Below, piece by piece: positions 22,118-31,954 of a stretch of DNA of 35,648 nucleotides; position 1 is the stretch's first letter; the number at the start of each line of letters is the position of its first letter. The DNA is from Trueperaceae bacterium (GTDB taxonomy: Bacteria > Deinococcota > Deinococci > Deinococcales > Trueperaceae). The DNA lies in assembly GCA_019454765.1 (NCBI GenBank), contig JACFNR010000029.1:1-35648 (forward strand). The letters run 5' to 3'. Under the pieces are notes generated by a model. That model had not been told where the DNA came from. It made no database searches and saw only the letters and a list, made by a program, of their open reading frames with translations. The position numbers and the translations under genes are program-made.

Positions 22118-25100
22118 TCAGCGCGAGGACAGCGTGAGCGCCACCGCCTTCTCGCCGGGCACCCGCACGGCGCGGAACTCCTCGACCGGAGCGGTGAGGA
22201 CGCGCACGTCGTACACGCCCATCGCCAGCTCCAGCGGCTCGCCCCCCACCCGGCCCCGCGCGACAAGCTCGTCGGTCCCCGCGACGTACACCTCGAACGC
22301 CGGGTTCAGTGCCTCGGCGACCGCCGCCGCCAACGCCTCGTACGAGGCCACGTCGACGTAGCTCGCGCCGACGTCTGCAGCCAGGCGCTCGAACACCGCC
22401 AACGCCTCGGGCTCCAGTCCGAGCGAGACGATCGCCAGGTCGAGGGGGCCGCGCTTGCGCGCCTCGCGCACCGCCTCGGCGGGGTCGCCGCCGCAGGATT
22501 CCTCGCCGTCCGTGATGAGGATGACGGTGCGGGCGCCGGCCGCGGCGGCGAGGTCGTCGGGCACGTTCAGGAGCGAGTCGGCGATGGGGGTCTGCGACAG
22601 GAGCTTCGGCGCGATCGCCTCGACGGCGGCCATCGCCTCGGCGCGGTCGAGGGGGCCGAAGGGCACGTCGAGGCGCGACTCGCACGAGGTGGGCGTGATG
22701 TGTCCGAAGGCGCGCAGGGCGAAGGGCGTGCCCTCGGGCAACACCTCGCCCACGAGCTCCGCGAGGGTGCGCTTGGCGGCGGTGATGCGCTGCTCGCCGC
22801 TCGGCAGCTCGCGCCCCATGGAGCCGGAGGCGTCGAAGACGATCTCCACCGCGGCGGGCGCGGCGCCTGGCGCCTGACGCACCACCAGGCTGCCCGGCCC
22901 GGGGAGCGCCGCGGCCGCGGTCGTGAGCTCGAGGGTGTAGCGCTTGGGACGCCGCAGCAGGCACGAGGCGCGCGCGAAGCCGACGTCGAACTCGCCCACG
23001 CCCGCTGCGAGCGAGTAGACCCCGCCGTTGACGTCGGCCCAATCCTGCATGAGGTCCTGCGCGTAGTCGGTGCCGCCCGAGCTTATCTCGAACGTGAAGA
23101 CGCGCGGCCTGACCGCATCGAACGCCTGCCACAACTCGGGCGTGAGGACGCCCCCGTCCGACTCGGCGTCGGTCATCAGCAAGATGGCGCGGGTGCCGTC
23201 GCGATCGGCCAGCGCCACCGTGGCCGCCAACAGGGCCGCCTCTGAGTTGCTCGAGTCCGCCTCGCGATCGAACTCCGTGATGGCGCGCTGCACCCGCGCG
23301 GGGTCGGTCGACCAGTAGGGCATGAGCCAGCGGGGCCGCGGACTGTCGAAGGCGAGGAGCTGCGCGGCCTCGCGCTCGCCGTTCAGGCCGGTCGCGAAGG
23401 CGGCCAGGGAGTTGTAGGTGATCGCCTGGTATGAGCTGACGGAGCCGCTCGTGTCCCAGCTGAAGACGACGCTGCGCTTGGGCTCGAACAGGTGCAGGTA
23501 GTAGTCGCCGGGCGCGGCGTAGAGGGTGAGCACCAGGCCGTCGCCGTCCGCCCTGACGTCGTAGCCGACGGGCGCGCCGGCAGCGTCGACGAGCTCGTGA
23601 TCGAAGGCGATCGTCGGGTCGCCTCCGAGCGCCAGTTCCAGGTAGTTGTGGCCCGCGGGGATGCTCAGGCGGTACCAGTCCTCGTCGACGGCCACCTCGA
23701 CCGTCCCGGCGACGGTCTGGCCCGGCGCGAGCTGGGTGGCGGTGGCGGGAGAGTCGTTGCCGGAACCGTCGGCGACGGCGGGGGCGTCGGTGCCGGTCAT
23801 GTACTCGTAGGTCGCCGCGCGCCGCGCTGTGCCCCACTCCGCCAACGCGGAGCGGTACGACTCGTCCGCGACGCGCTCGTAGGCGGCCACGGCGTCGGGC
23901 GCGTAGTAGTGGCGCCCGGGCGTACCCTCGGCGTCGACCACCTTGGGCGCGGTGAAGCGCAGGAAGCGCGCCCACGTCGGGGCGTCTAGCCGCAAGGTGG
24001 CCGTGCCGTCGGCGTCGCGCTCCAGGCGCCAGTCGGCGAGCGGCTCCCACGGCCCGGCGCCGCCGCCGAGGCTCACCTCGACGGTCACCGCGGGGAACAG
24101 GGCGCCGGGCTCCTGCAGCGCCGCCGGCCCGTCCGTCCAGGTGAGGCGCGTCACCTGCGCCGCCCGGTTGTCGTGGAACCCGACGACGAAGCTGAAGGCC
24201 TCGTGGTCCCTCAGGTCGAGTCGGACGGGCCGACGGTCGCTCCGTTCGAGCACGTCGCCGGAGCCGAGGTACGGCTCCGAGCGCACCACGTGACCCCCAT
24301 GTTCGGGGGCCGCGAGGTTCAGCTCGCCGGGCGTCCAGGGGTCGGCCGCGATGAGCTTCCACTCGCCCACGTAACCGTACCTGCCGTCTAGGCCGCTCTC
24401 GAACACCAGGCGCGCGTAACGCGCTACGACCGGCGCCTCGAACAGGAAGGCGCGCTCGCGGGGTGCCGCGCCCAGGCGACCGGTGAAGGCGGTGGTGAAC
24501 GTCTCGCCGTCGAGCGAGGTCTCGATCCTGAACCCGTCGAGGCGGTCGGACCGCCTGCCGTCCGAGCGCGGGTCGAGCGTGGTGCCGACGAGGGTGACCG
24601 GCGCGTCGCCCGCCAGCTTGAAGGTGGCGGAGTGGTCGGCGTCGACGTAACCGCCGTACGAGGGTCCCACGCGCCCGTCGATGAGCGCCAGGTCGCGCCC
24701 CTCCCGGCCCGACTCCCCGTGAATTCCCGCCCCGAAGCCCCGTCCGAGCACGTCGAAGTGACCGAGGAGCGGTCGCGGGAGCGGCCAGTACGGGAACGCG
24801 CCCACCGGCGGCGCCTCGCAGGTGAGGACCGCCTCCATCGCGGCCACGTCGACGCCGCCCGGCCCGCCGGCGGCGACCTCGACGCGAAGCGGCAGGTCGT
24901 CGCGCATGTCAGCGGGCACGAGCACCTCGACGGGCACCTCGCGCGTCTCGCCCGGCTGGAGCGTCACCTCGGCGGGGTGGCGCAACTCCACGGCCGCGTT
25001 GCTGCTGGCCGCCTCGACGGCCACGGTCCGGGCCGTGGGAGCGCGGTTCTCGACACGCGCCGTCAGTGTCAGCGCCTGCCCCTCGTGCCAGTAGGCCGCC

Positions 25101-27556
25101 AGCTCCGCGCCAGACGGCTCGAGGGTGACCGCCACGTCGCCGTCCACGCGTGGCGACAGGAGTTGGGCCGGGTCGGGCTCGGCCGCGAAGGCCAGGCGCG
25201 CCTGGTAGGGCGAGCGGCCACTGAGTCGCAGGTAGACCTGCTCGCCGGCGGGGAGCTCGGCCTGCCAGGGGGCGCCGCCCAACGCGTCGCCCCGGGCGGT
25301 GAAAGCGAAGCGCTCCCGCTCGCTGAGAAGCTCCGCCGCGACGGCGCGCTCGTCGAGCGCGCCGCTCAAGGTCAACGTCATGGTGGTCGCCGCCGGGAAG
25401 ACGGGGAGGCGGTAGTAGTCGTAGTCGCCGCCGTACTCCCCCACGTGCCCGTCCCAGGCCAACTCGGCGGGGAGCGTCGCTGCCGTGGCCATGCTGTCGT
25501 TCGGTTCCGCGTCCACCGCGGGCTGAAGGCGTCCGAGAAGGGTAAGGCGCAGCTGGTAGTAACCGCTCGACTCGACCTCGGGCGCGCGCAGGAAGAAGCC
25601 GTGGTCGCCGGCGTGGAAGTAGCGCTCTAGCCTGACCGTGCCCTCGGGCGTGAGGGTCGGGAACTCGACCCAGCCCCGTTCGGCAAGGCGGATCGGGATG
25701 GGCGCCCCGCCGCTGGGCGGCACCACCTCGAGCCTCACGTACTGGTCGTCGTCGAGGAAGAAGCGGTAGTAGTCGTCGCTGCCGCCGGAGAGGCGCCCCA
25801 CGTAGACGTGGCCGGGAACGACCTTCATGGCGCGGCTCTCGTCGTCGTTCGGTTCGAGTTCGAGGCGCCCCGGCGGCGGGGGCGGCCCCGCCTCGAGGGG
25901 CGCGTCCTCGAGCGCCGCCGCGGCGGCGGCCGGGTCTTGCTCCGGCGCGCCGGCGGCGGCGGGCAGGATCGGCTCGTCAGGTGCGGGCGCCCCCTCCGCC
26001 TCGCCCGCCAGGACGGCCTCGCCCAGGTCGAGGAGCTTGAGTCCGTACTCGCCCTCCGACCCCGTCACCCGCAGGTAGTTGGCGCCGGGGAGGAGCACGA
26101 TGTCGTCCAGCCTGAGGCGTTGCGACCCGCGCACGCTCGTGACCTCGCCGCCGGCGGCGTCGACCAGCGCCAGGCCGGTCACACCGGGACCCACCAGCTG
26201 CGCCCGGTAGCGGCGCGGGGCGTCCTCGACCTGCACGAGGTAGTGATCGACGTCGGCGACCTCGAGCCGACCGCGCACCTGGCCGCTCTGCGGCAGCGGG
26301 GCGGCGCCGCGCGGTTGGTCGTTGGGTTCGATCTCGCCGCCGGACGGCGCGGCGCTCGGCGCCAAGGCGAGGCGGTAGGCGGCTCCCTCCGCCCCCCACA
26401 CGTCGAGCCTGTAGACGCCCGCCGCCAACAGGAGCCCGCGCCGCGAGGCGCCGCGCCCCCTCAGCAGCTCGCCACCGGCCTCGTCGACCAACGTGAGCGC
26501 GAAGGAGAGGTCAGCCGCCGAGTCGTAGTCGAGGTCGTAGTACCCGGCGGACTCGGGGGTCACCTCCACGCGGAACAGGTCGACGCCCTGGAGGACGCCG
26601 CGCATCTCGGTGCCCGGCGGGAAGTGGGTGGCGGACTCCCAGTGGTCGTTCGGTTCCACGGCCACCCCGTCGCCCCGCACCCCTTGCGACGCGAGGCGCA
26701 AGCGCACCATGCCGCTGGCGCCGTCCACGCGCACCGCGTACTCGCCGGCCGCGAGCCCGAGGCCCGAGAAGCTCACCCTTCCGCCGGCGCCGACGTCGCC
26801 CTGCACCACCACCCCGCCCGGGCCCTCCAGCACGAGCCGCGGCGTCGAGCCCAAGGCCGCCCACAGCTCGAGGCCCCAGACGCGCCCGGCCGCCGCCGCG
26901 TCGAGCGTGAAGGCGTGCCGCAGCTCGCCGGTCACGCCGCCGTAGAAACCGAACGCGCCCTCGCTCCCCTCGGGCAGCGAATCACGGTAACGGTCGCCCT
27001 CGTCGCCGTAGTAGAGGGAGCCGACGGGTTCGGCGCTCACCACGTACTCGCCGCCGGCACCGGCGGCGCTGACCCCCAGGTAGTAGCTGCCGGGCCCAAC
27101 CAGGAACTGGCGGGAGCGCGCGCTCGCCCCGCCCTGGGTGGAGACGGCCAGGAGCTCATCGGCCGCCGTCACCGCGACCCCGTCGTCGGCGAAGGTCACC
27201 GCGAACAGCTGCGCGGCGGTGAGGTCCGCTGCCGGCCCCTCGACCTGCAAGACCCAGCGGTAGGTGGCGTCGGTCTCCGACACGTCCCACCGGAACATGT
27301 CGGGATCGTCGGCGCTGACGGTGCCGACGAAACAGACGCTCGTGGCTTCGTCGGAGCGCGCCGGTTGGACGCCGGCGCCCGAGGCTCCCGACCTCGTGGC
27401 CGTCGCGGGCGTACCGTTCGGTTCCACCTCGAGCGTGCACTGCTGCGCCGCGGCGAACCCGCTCGCCGCCAAGACCGCCAGGCACGTCACCCACCAGCGC
27501 CGCCGCGCCAACCGCGCGCGCCGCGCCCCGCCAGCGAAAGCCACCACTACCGGCAT
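22118..27556 (-). CDS. giant secreted protein with PPC-like repeats and two vWA domains
   Basis: An 1812-residue exported protein. A signal peptide covers about 1-38 (Arg-rich start, A-A-A-Q end). Six E-P-N-D-type motifs (at 45, 301, 410, 569, 684 and a G-N-D variant at 1266) mark PPC-like beta-sandwich domains, usually found in secreted proteases. A Pro/Ala-rich linker lies near 515-565. A discoidin-like region with F-R-I-E-T-S-L-D-G and Y-A-R-L-V-F is at about 950-1205. Two von Willebrand A domains follow: D1368-T-S-G-S1372 with T1462-D1463, and D1575-A-S-G-S1579 with T1656 and D1683. Both metal sites look intact. A short C-terminal beta domain ends the protein. No anchor or protease is seen. 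Role: probably surface adhesion or assembly, but unknown. ATG 27556 has AAGGAG six bases upstream. Confidence 0.85.
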   Translation of the reverse strand: MPVVVAFAGGARRARLARRRWWVTCLAVLAASGFAAAQQCTLEVEPNGTPATATRSGASGAGVQPARSDEATSVCFVGTVSADDPDMFRWDVSETDATYRWVLQVEGPAADLTAAQLFAVTFADDGVAVTAADELLAVSTQGGASARSRQFLVGPGSYYLGVSAAGAGGEYVVSAEPVGSLYYGDEGDRYRDSLPEGSEGAFGFYGGVTGELRHAFTLDAAAAGRVWGLELWAALGSTPRLVLEGPGGVVVQGDVGAGGRVSFSGLGLAAGEYAVRVDGASGMVRLRLASQGVRGDGVAVEPNDHWESATHFPPGTEMRGVLQGVDLFRVEVTPESAGYYDLDYDSAADLSFALTLVDEAGGELLRGRGASRRGLLLAAGVYRLDVWGAEGAAYRLALAPSAAPSGGEIEPNDQPRGAAPLPQSGQVRGRLEVADVDHYLVQVEDAPRRYRAQLVGPGVTGLALVDAAGGEVTSVRGSQRLRLDDIVLLPGANYLRVTGSEGEYGLKLLDLGEAVLAGEAEGAPAPDEPILPAAAGAPEQDPAAAAAALEDAPLEAGPPPPPGRLELEPNDDESRAMKVVPGHVYVGRLSGGSDDYYRFFLDDDQYVRLEVVPPSGGAPIPIRLAERGWVEFPTLTPEGTVRLERYFHAGDHGFFLRAPEVESSGYYQLRLTLLGRLQPAVDAEPNDSMATAATLPAELAWDGHVGEYGGDYDYYRLPVFPAATTMTLTLSGALDERAVAAELLSERERFAFTARGDALGGAPWQAELPAGEQVYLRLSGRSPYQARLAFAAEPDPAQLLSPRVDGDVAVTLEPSGAELAAYWHEGQALTLTARVENRAPTARTVAVEAASSNAAVELRHPAEVTLQPGETREVPVEVLVPADMRDDLPLRVEVAAGGPGGVDVAAMEAVLTCEAPPVGAFPYWPLPRPLLGHFDVLGRGFGAGIHGESGREGRDLALIDGRVGPSYGGYVDADHSATFKLAGDAPVTLVGTTLDPRSDGRRSDRLDGFRIETSLDGETFTTAFTGRLGAAPRERAFLFEAPVVARYARLVFESGLDGRYGYVGEWKLIAADPWTPGELNLAAPEHGGHVVRSEPYLGSGDVLERSDRRPVRLDLRDHEAFSFVVGFHDNRAAQVTRLTWTDGPAALQEPGALFPAVTVEVSLGGGAGPWEPLADWRLERDADGTATLRLDAPTWARFLRFTAPKVVDAEGTPGRHYYAPDAVAAYERVADESYRSALAEWGTARRAATYEYMTGTDAPAVADGSGNDSPATATQLAPGQTVAGTVEVAVDEDWYRLSIPAGHNYLELALGGDPTIAFDHELVDAAGAPVGYDVRADGDGLVLTLYAAPGDYYLHLFEPKRSVVFSWDTSGSVSSYQAITYNSLAAFATGLNGEREAAQLLAFDSPRPRWLMPYWSTDPARVQRAITEFDREADSSNSEAALLAATVALADRDGTRAILLMTDAESDGGVLTPELWQAFDAVRPRVFTFEISSGGTDYAQDLMQDWADVNGGVYSLAAGVGEFDVGFARASCLLRRPKRYTLELTTAAAALPGPGSLVVRQAPGAAPAAVEIVFDASGSMGRELPSGEQRITAAKRTLAELVGEVLPEGTPFALRAFGHITPTSCESRLDVPFGPLDRAEAMAAVEAIAPKLLSQTPIADSLLNVPDDLAAAAGARTVILITDGEESCGGDPAEAVREARKRGPLDLAIVSLGLEPEALAVFERLAADVGASYVDVASYEALAAAVAEALNPAFEVYVAGTDELVARGRVGGEPLELAMGVYDVRVLTAPVEEFRAVRVPGEKAVALTLSSR

Positions 27557-27683
27557 CGTCCGCTCCTTCCCAACAGGGTTCCCGACTAGGTTACCGTCAC
27601 GCGCCCCGGGCCGCACGCCGCCCGCGGGGTGACCAAGGCGCTACGCCAGGACCGCGGGGCGGTCGGCGCCGCGCCCGCTGCCG

Positions 27684-27887
27684 TCACTCCTCCGGCAGTT
27701 CGGTCCGCCACTCGCCCTCGTCCGCCGCGCCGTCGTCGAGCGCCACCAGGTAGTCGATCAGGGCCTCGGTCGCCTCGAACTCGTGGAGGGTGCCGTCGGT
27801 CACGTCGCGCAGCGCCGCGCGCCAGGTGGGGCCCTCGCCCGGCTCGCGCCAGACCTTCAGTAGGAACCTGCGGCTGCGGTCGCCCAC
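27684..27887 (-). CDS. small W-R-E-P motif protein of unknown function
   Basis: A 67-residue protein with a basic N-terminus and F-L-L-K-V-W-R-E-P (about 8-16), W-R-A-A-L-R-D-V (about 22-29), an E-A-T-E-A-L-I-D-Y-L segment and an acidic tail. Small proteins of this pattern, often with W-R-x-x-L and a final F-x-x-L-x-x-L helix, recur in Deinococcus and Chloroflexi beside regulators; I know no function. Start choice: GTG 27887 follows AAGGAGG by 3 nt; GTG 27917 gives 77 residues but has no ribosome-binding site. It lies downstream of the BTAD regulator and has its own promoter with paired TTGAC half-sites. Confidence 0.6.
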   Translation of the reverse strand: MGDRSRRFLLKVWREPGEGPTWRAALRDVTDGTLHEFEATEALIDYLVALDDGAADEGEWRTELPEE

Positions 27888-27964
27888 GACCCTCCTTCGC
27901 TCCGCCGCGACCGTCACGCGCCTCGCTCGGCGCGAACCAGTGGCGCAGAGTCACGGCTGCAAGG

Positions 27965-27997
27965 AGGTTAGGCGACCCGGTGTCAACGGGGCGTCAA
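27965..27997 (-). promoter_or_regulatory. promoter with paired TTGAC half-sites (small W-R-E-P gene)
   Basis: On the minus strand TTGACG (27997-27992), 5 nt, TTGACA (27986-27981), 10 nt, then TAACCT (27970-27965). The first half-site overlaps the stop codon of the BTAD regulator, so this gene has a promoter separate from the upstream pair. Confidence 0.5.
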
Positions 27998-30603
27998 AGG
28001 CCCTCCCTCGGAGGCGGCAACCAGGCGGCCGGCGTCCGCAGCAGCGCCTCCGCCAGCCGGCGCGGCAGGCCCGCGCCCTGCTCCCGCAGCTCCTCGAGCA
28101 CGTCTTCCGCCACGCCGGCCGTGGGCGTCGGCGCCCCTCCCCCACCGGCTTCGACGGCTCGCCACCGCGGGCCGCCCGCCAGGACCGAGGCCAGGTAACG
28201 CGCCTTCGGTCGCTCGACGATGCGTACGACAGGCCCCGGTGGGGCCGCGCCGGCCGGGCCGGGCGGGACCAGCCCCGCCGCGACGGTGCGCGCCCGCGCC
28301 GCCATGGCCTCCGCCCTCACGGCCTCGTCCGCCTCCGCCAGGAGGCCGAGCCGCATCGTGGCGACGTCGCGCACCAGCCGCTGGTGGGCGCTCTTGAGCC
28401 CCGCTTCGGGGACGCTCGCCAACTGGGCGAGCCCGAACGACAGTTCTTGCGTCCAGAGCGCCAGCTCCAGGCGGAGCCACGGCGCCACGTCCGTCAGGCG
28501 CGCCGTCTCGAGGTCCGCGATGGCGCGCGCGGTCTCGGGCGCGGATGTCGGGTCGCGCCGAGCCCGCACGGTGGCCAGTTGGGCGTGGAGGCCGCGGCGC
28601 TTGCGCTCGTCGCCGACCTCCTCCGCCAGCAGCAACGCTGTCGTCAGGGCGGCCTCCGCTCCGGCCAGGTCGCCACACAGCCGCATGATCTCGCCGCGCT
28701 GCTCCGCCACCCGCATGGCCAGGCGCCTGTCGGCCAGCTCGTCGACCAGCTCCTCGACCTCGGCGTTCGTGTTCCAGGCCGGGCCGAGCTGCCCCTGGCG
28801 CGCGTACACGACGGCGAGGTTGACGAGCATCTCGGCCTCGCGCGCCGCCGCGCCGCGCCGGCGCGCGAGCACCATCCCCTCCTTGAAGTACCGTTCCGCC
28901 CGCGGGTAGTCGCCGAACCTCTCGGCGCTGGCCGCGACGTTGTTGAGGGTGGCGCTGACGTCGAGGTGGCGCGAGTTGCGCCGCGCCAGCGTGAGCGCCT
29001 GGTCGAAGTGGTGGTAAGACTCCCCCAGCCGCCCGCGCAGGGCGTTGATGCTCCCCAGGTTGTTGTGCGCGCGGTAGCGCTCGACCTCGGACCCGCTCAC
29101 GAGGCACGAGGCGAACGCCGCCTCCGCCCCATCGAGGTCGCCGGCGTAGAAGTGGGCCGCGCCCAGGGCGTTGCGCGCTCGCGCCACCAGCGTGTCGTCG
29201 GCGATCCGCAGGGCGATCTCGAGCGCCACCAGGGCCGACTCGAGGGCCTCCCCGACCTGGGAGCGCGCCAGCAGTAGCCGCGCGCGCCTGACGTTCGCCT
29301 CGGCCAACGCCACGTCGCTCTGCAGCTCCCAGGCGAGTCGCTCCGCCTCCTGCAGTAGCGCCTCCTGCGCCGCCAGGTCTGCGTCCTGCGCGGCAACGCC
29401 CTCGAGCTGGAAGAGGGCGTCGAGGCGGAGGCGCGGCTCCTCGGCCGCCGCCCACAGGGTCAGGTAGAGCAGGTCGGAGGCGGCGTCGGCCTGGCCGCGC
29501 TCGAGCGCCGCTCGCGCGGCGCCGAACGCGCGCCGCGCCGCCTCCGCGAGCTCCCCGACAGCCAGGAGGTGCCTGGCGAGCACACCCTGGTCGGCCTCGG
29601 GGTCGTCGCGCATGACCGCCACGCTGCGCTCGTGCAGTAGCCGCTTGAGCGGTGCGGGGACGCCCGCCAGCACCGGGCCGACCAGGTCGGGCGCGAGCCG
29701 CAGGTCGGCGTCGACGAGGCCGCGGTCGGCGAGGCGCGCCAGGTCGGCGGTCAGCTCGAACGCCGGCCGCTCGAGCACGCGGGCGAGCCCGTCGACGCGC
29801 AACCCACCCCGCGCCAGCGCCAGGGCCCGAAGGGTGCGCAGCTCCTGCTCGTCGAGGCTCGCCAGGGCCGGGCGCGCCGAGAGCGGCTCGCGCCGCTCGA
29901 TCCGCGACGCCAACCGCGCCGTCTCGGCGCTCGGCCGGCTACCCAGCTCGGTCTCGAGCCGCGCGCTGAAGGTCGCGTAGCTCGCCAGCGCGCGCTCCGG
30001 GTCGCCGGCGAGGTAGGCGAGGCGCATGACGGCGCGCTGGGCCTCCTCGCCGTACGGCTCGAGCTCCTGGGCGCGCAGCGCCAACGCCAGCGCCTCGCGC
30101 GGGTGGCCCTCGCCCTCGAGCTCGGCGGCCTTGGCGGCGTAGGCGCGTGCGGCGGCCGCGGCGCACCGCTCGCGCTCGTGAGCGAGCCACTCCAGGTACG
30201 GCTCTGGCAGGCGGTCGCCGAACCCCGCCATGAACTCGTTGCCTTCCAGCCGTTCGGCGAGGGCCGGCAACTCCTCCCGCGCCGCGGCCGTCAGCTCCAC
30301 GACGTCGACTACGGCGAGGACGTTGACGGTTGCGGCGCCTGCGTCGAGCCACTCCTCCGCCCCCGGCAGCGACCGCAACGTGTATAGCGCCTGGCGCACG
30401 TTGGCCAGGCGCCCCGGCCCCCACAGGAGCGCGGCGAGCTCCTCGCGCGAGCTCGGGCCCGGCGCGGCGGCCAAGTACGCCAGCAGCGCCACGGACTTCT
30501 GCGAGGTCGGCTCCACCGCCACGCCCCGGTGAGCGAACCGGACCTCCCCCCAGAGCCGCGCTTCGAGTGGCCGGCGACCATCGACGGGATCCTTATCGCT
30601 CAA
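27994..30603 (-). CDS. BTAD/TPR transcriptional regulator without an ATPase domain
   Basis: An 869-residue regulator. An N-terminal winged-helix domain (about 13-80: [32 protein letters not shown]) is followed by a bacterial transcriptional activator domain (about 120-240). A winged-helix-like spacer (about 250-340) resembles the end of a STAND ATPase, and a long TPR array (about 340-770) follows. AfsR/MalT-type relatives normally carry a P-loop ATPase between these parts; no Walker A is visible. Start choice: TTG 30603 overlaps the thymidine kinase stop (TTGA) and is the only start before the DNA-binding domain that does not lie deep in the kinase gene. Its target genes are unknown. Confidence 0.8.
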   Translation of the reverse strand: MSDKDPVDGRRPLEARLWGEVRFAHRGVAVEPTSQKSVALLAYLAAAPGPSSREELAALLWGPGRLANVRQALYTLRSLPGAEEWLDAGAATVNVLAVVDVVELTAAAREELPALAERLEGNEFMAGFGDRLPEPYLEWLAHERERCAAAAARAYAAKAAELEGEGHPREALALALRAQELEPYGEEAQRAVMRLAYLAGDPERALASYATFSARLETELGSRPSAETARLASRIERREPLSARPALASLDEQELRTLRALALARGGLRVDGLARVLERPAFELTADLARLADRGLVDADLRLAPDLVGPVLAGVPAPLKRLLHERSVAVMRDDPEADQGVLARHLLAVGELAEAARRAFGAARAALERGQADAASDLLYLTLWAAAEEPRLRLDALFQLEGVAAQDADLAAQEALLQEAERLAWELQSDVALAEANVRRARLLLARSQVGEALESALVALEIALRIADDTLVARARNALGAAHFYAGDLDGAEAAFASCLVSGSEVERYRAHNNLGSINALRGRLGESYHHFDQALTLARRNSRHLDVSATLNNVAASAERFGDYPRAERYFKEGMVLARRRGAAAREAEMLVNLAVVYARQGQLGPAWNTNAEVEELVDELADRRLAMRVAEQRGEIMRLCGDLAGAEAALTTALLLAEEVGDERKRRGLHAQLATVRARRDPTSAPETARAIADLETARLTDVAPWLRLELALWTQELSFGLAQLASVPEAGLKSAHQRLVRDVATMRLGLLAEADEAVRAEAMAARARTVAAGLVPPGPAGAAPPGPVVRIVERPKARYLASVLAGGPRWRAVEAGGGGAPTPTAGVAEDVLEELREQGAGLPRRLAEALLRTPAAWLPPPREGL

Positions 30604-31226
30604 CCAGGCACCCTGGCGGGAGCCGCGAAGAGCGGCGCGTCGCGCAGGCCTCTCAGCACGACGTGGCACGAACGGCAGCGTGGTTCGTAGCTCTCGGCGG
30701 CTCCCACCAAGACCGTGGGGTCGTCGAAGTGCGCGGGTCGGCCCTGGATCAAGCGCTGGGTGCGAGTGGCCGCCAGGCCGCAGCGGCAGATCGCCGTGAG
30801 CTTCTCGACCACCTCCGCCCGGGCGATCAGCTGAGGCATCGGTCCGAACGGCTCGCCCCTGAAGTCCATGTCGAGGCCCGCGACGATCACGCGCTTGCCC
30901 GCGTCCGCCAGCCGCTCCACCACGGCCACGATGGCGTCGTCGAGGAACTGGGCCTCGTCGATGGCGACGACCTGCGTGTCGGGGGCGAGGCGAGCGAGGA
31001 GCTCGGCAGCGCTCGAGACGAGCTCGGCCTCCAGCGTGCGGCCGGCGTGCGAGGCGACCGCCAGCCTGGCGTAGCGGTCGTCGATGGCGTGCTTGAAGAC
31101 CTGTACCGCCTGCTTGGCGAGCACGGCCCGACCGACGCGGCGGATGAGCTCCTCGCTCTTGCCGGAGAACATGGGGCCGGCGATGACCTCGGTCCAGCCC
31201 CCGGAGAACCCATGACCCAACAGCAT
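30600..31226 (-). CDS. tdk: thymidine kinase, type II
   Basis: A 208-residue enzyme of the thymidine salvage pathway (thymidine + ATP to dTMP). P-loop G17-P-M-F-S-G-K-S24, the Walker B/catalytic D90-E91-A-Q-F, and the lasso region ending L-V-G-A-A-E-S-Y are all present. The zinc site is unusual: the first pair is C147-R-C149 (CxC) instead of the usual CxxC, while the second is C184-R-S-C187. Start choice: ATG 31226 gives the usual short N-terminus before the P-loop, and a TACCAT box lies 5 nt upstream; ATG 31233 is in a different frame. Its stop overlaps the TTG start of the BTAD regulator. It diverges from hslV across 134 bp. Confidence 0.92.
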   Translation of the reverse strand: MLLGHGFSGGWTEVIAGPMFSGKSEELIRRVGRAVLAKQAVQVFKHAIDDRYARLAVASHAGRTLEAELVSSAAELLARLAPDTQVVAIDEAQFLDDAIVAVVERLADAGKRVIVAGLDMDFRGEPFGPMPQLIARAEVVEKLTAICRCGLAATRTQRLIQGRPAHFDDPTVLVGAAESYEPRCRSCHVVLRGLRDAPLFAAPARVPG

Positions 31227-31231
31227 GCGCC

Positions 31232-31237
31232 ATGGTA
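31232..31237 (-). promoter_or_regulatory. possible -10 box of a leaderless tdk promoter
   Basis: On the minus strand TACCAT ends 5 nt before the ATG at 31226. The gap is slightly shorter than for the other TANNNT-start pairs here. No -35 box is seen. Confidence 0.35.
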
Positions 31238-31348
31238 CCGCCCGGCGCCGACCCCCGGGGCGGGGCATCCCCGGCGCCGCGTCGCGCCCGCGCCCGGCGG
31301 GCGCACCGCGGGTCGCGTGGGGGCCGTGGCCGCGCGCCGAGCGAGTGC

Positions 31349-31354
31349 TACTCT
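31349..31354 (+). promoter_or_regulatory. -10 box of a leaderless hslV promoter
   Basis: TACTCT is followed by 6 nt and the hslV ATG (31361). There is no room for a ribosome-binding site between the expected transcription start and the ATG. No -35 box is visible. Confidence 0.6.
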
Positions 31355-31360
31355 CCTCGA

Positions 31361-31954
31361 ATGGAGCGCATGCACGGCACCACCATCGTCGCCGTCAACC
31401 GGGGCGGCGTGACGGCCCTCGCCGGCGACGGGCAAGTGACCATGGGCGACACGATCGTCAAACGGGGCGCGGTGAAGGTCCGGGCGTTGTCGGGCGGCGA
31501 GGTCCTCGCCGGCTTCGCCGGGACGGTCAGCGACGCCTTCACCCTCATCGAGAAGTACGAGGCCTACCTGGAGCAGTACCGCGGCAACCTCCTGCGAGCC
31601 GCCGTGGAGACGGTGAAGGAGTGGCGCACGGACCGCGCGCTACGCAACCTGGAGGCGCTGCTGCTCATCGCCGACGACGAACAGATCCTCACGCTCTCCG
31701 GCATGGGCGACATCATCTCCCCCGACGAGCCCGTGGCGGCGGTGGGTTCGGGCGGGCCGTACGCCCAGGCGGCGGCCACGGCCCTCCTGCGCCACACCGA
31801 CCTTGGGGCCGAGGAGATCGCGCGCGCCGCGCTGGCCATCGCCGCCGAGATCGACGTCTACACGAGCGGCAACGCCACCGTCCTGACCGTGGGCGGGAAC
31901 GCGGGCGACGCGGATCCGGAGCCCGAGCCGACGACCGACGAGGGGGCGGCGTGA
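31361..31954 (+). CDS. hslV: ATP-dependent protease proteolytic subunit HslV (ClpQ)
   Basis: A 197-residue threonine peptidase that forms a double hexamer and degrades proteins unfolded by HslU. The active N-terminal Thr is T7 in H-G-T-T-I-V-A-V, so a six-residue propeptide must be removed, much as in Bacillus ClpQ; most HslV proteins need to lose only Met. The core shows A-G-D-G-Q-V-T, V-L-A-G-F-A-G, A-F-T-L-I-E-K and G-S-G-G-x-Y-A. The C-terminus has an acidic tail ([10 protein letters not shown]) past the usual family end. Start ATG 31361 is supported by the TACTCT box; ATG 31370 would shorten the propeptide. The stop overlaps the hslU start (GTGA). Confidence 0.95.
   Translation: MERMHGTTIVAVNRGGVTALAGDGQVTMGDTIVKRGAVKVRALSGGEVLAGFAGTVSDAFTLIEKYEAYLEQYRGNLLRAAVETVKEWRTDRALRNLEALLLIADDEQILTLSGMGDIISPDEPVAAVGSGGPYAQAAATALLRHTDLGAEEIARAALAIAAEIDVYTSGNATVLTVGGNAGDADPEPEPTTDEGAA

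Noticed and set aside
22089-24362. 757-residue minus-strand open frame within the vWA gene
   Set aside because: Arg-rich out-of-frame translation overlapping the vWA domains, with no motifs.
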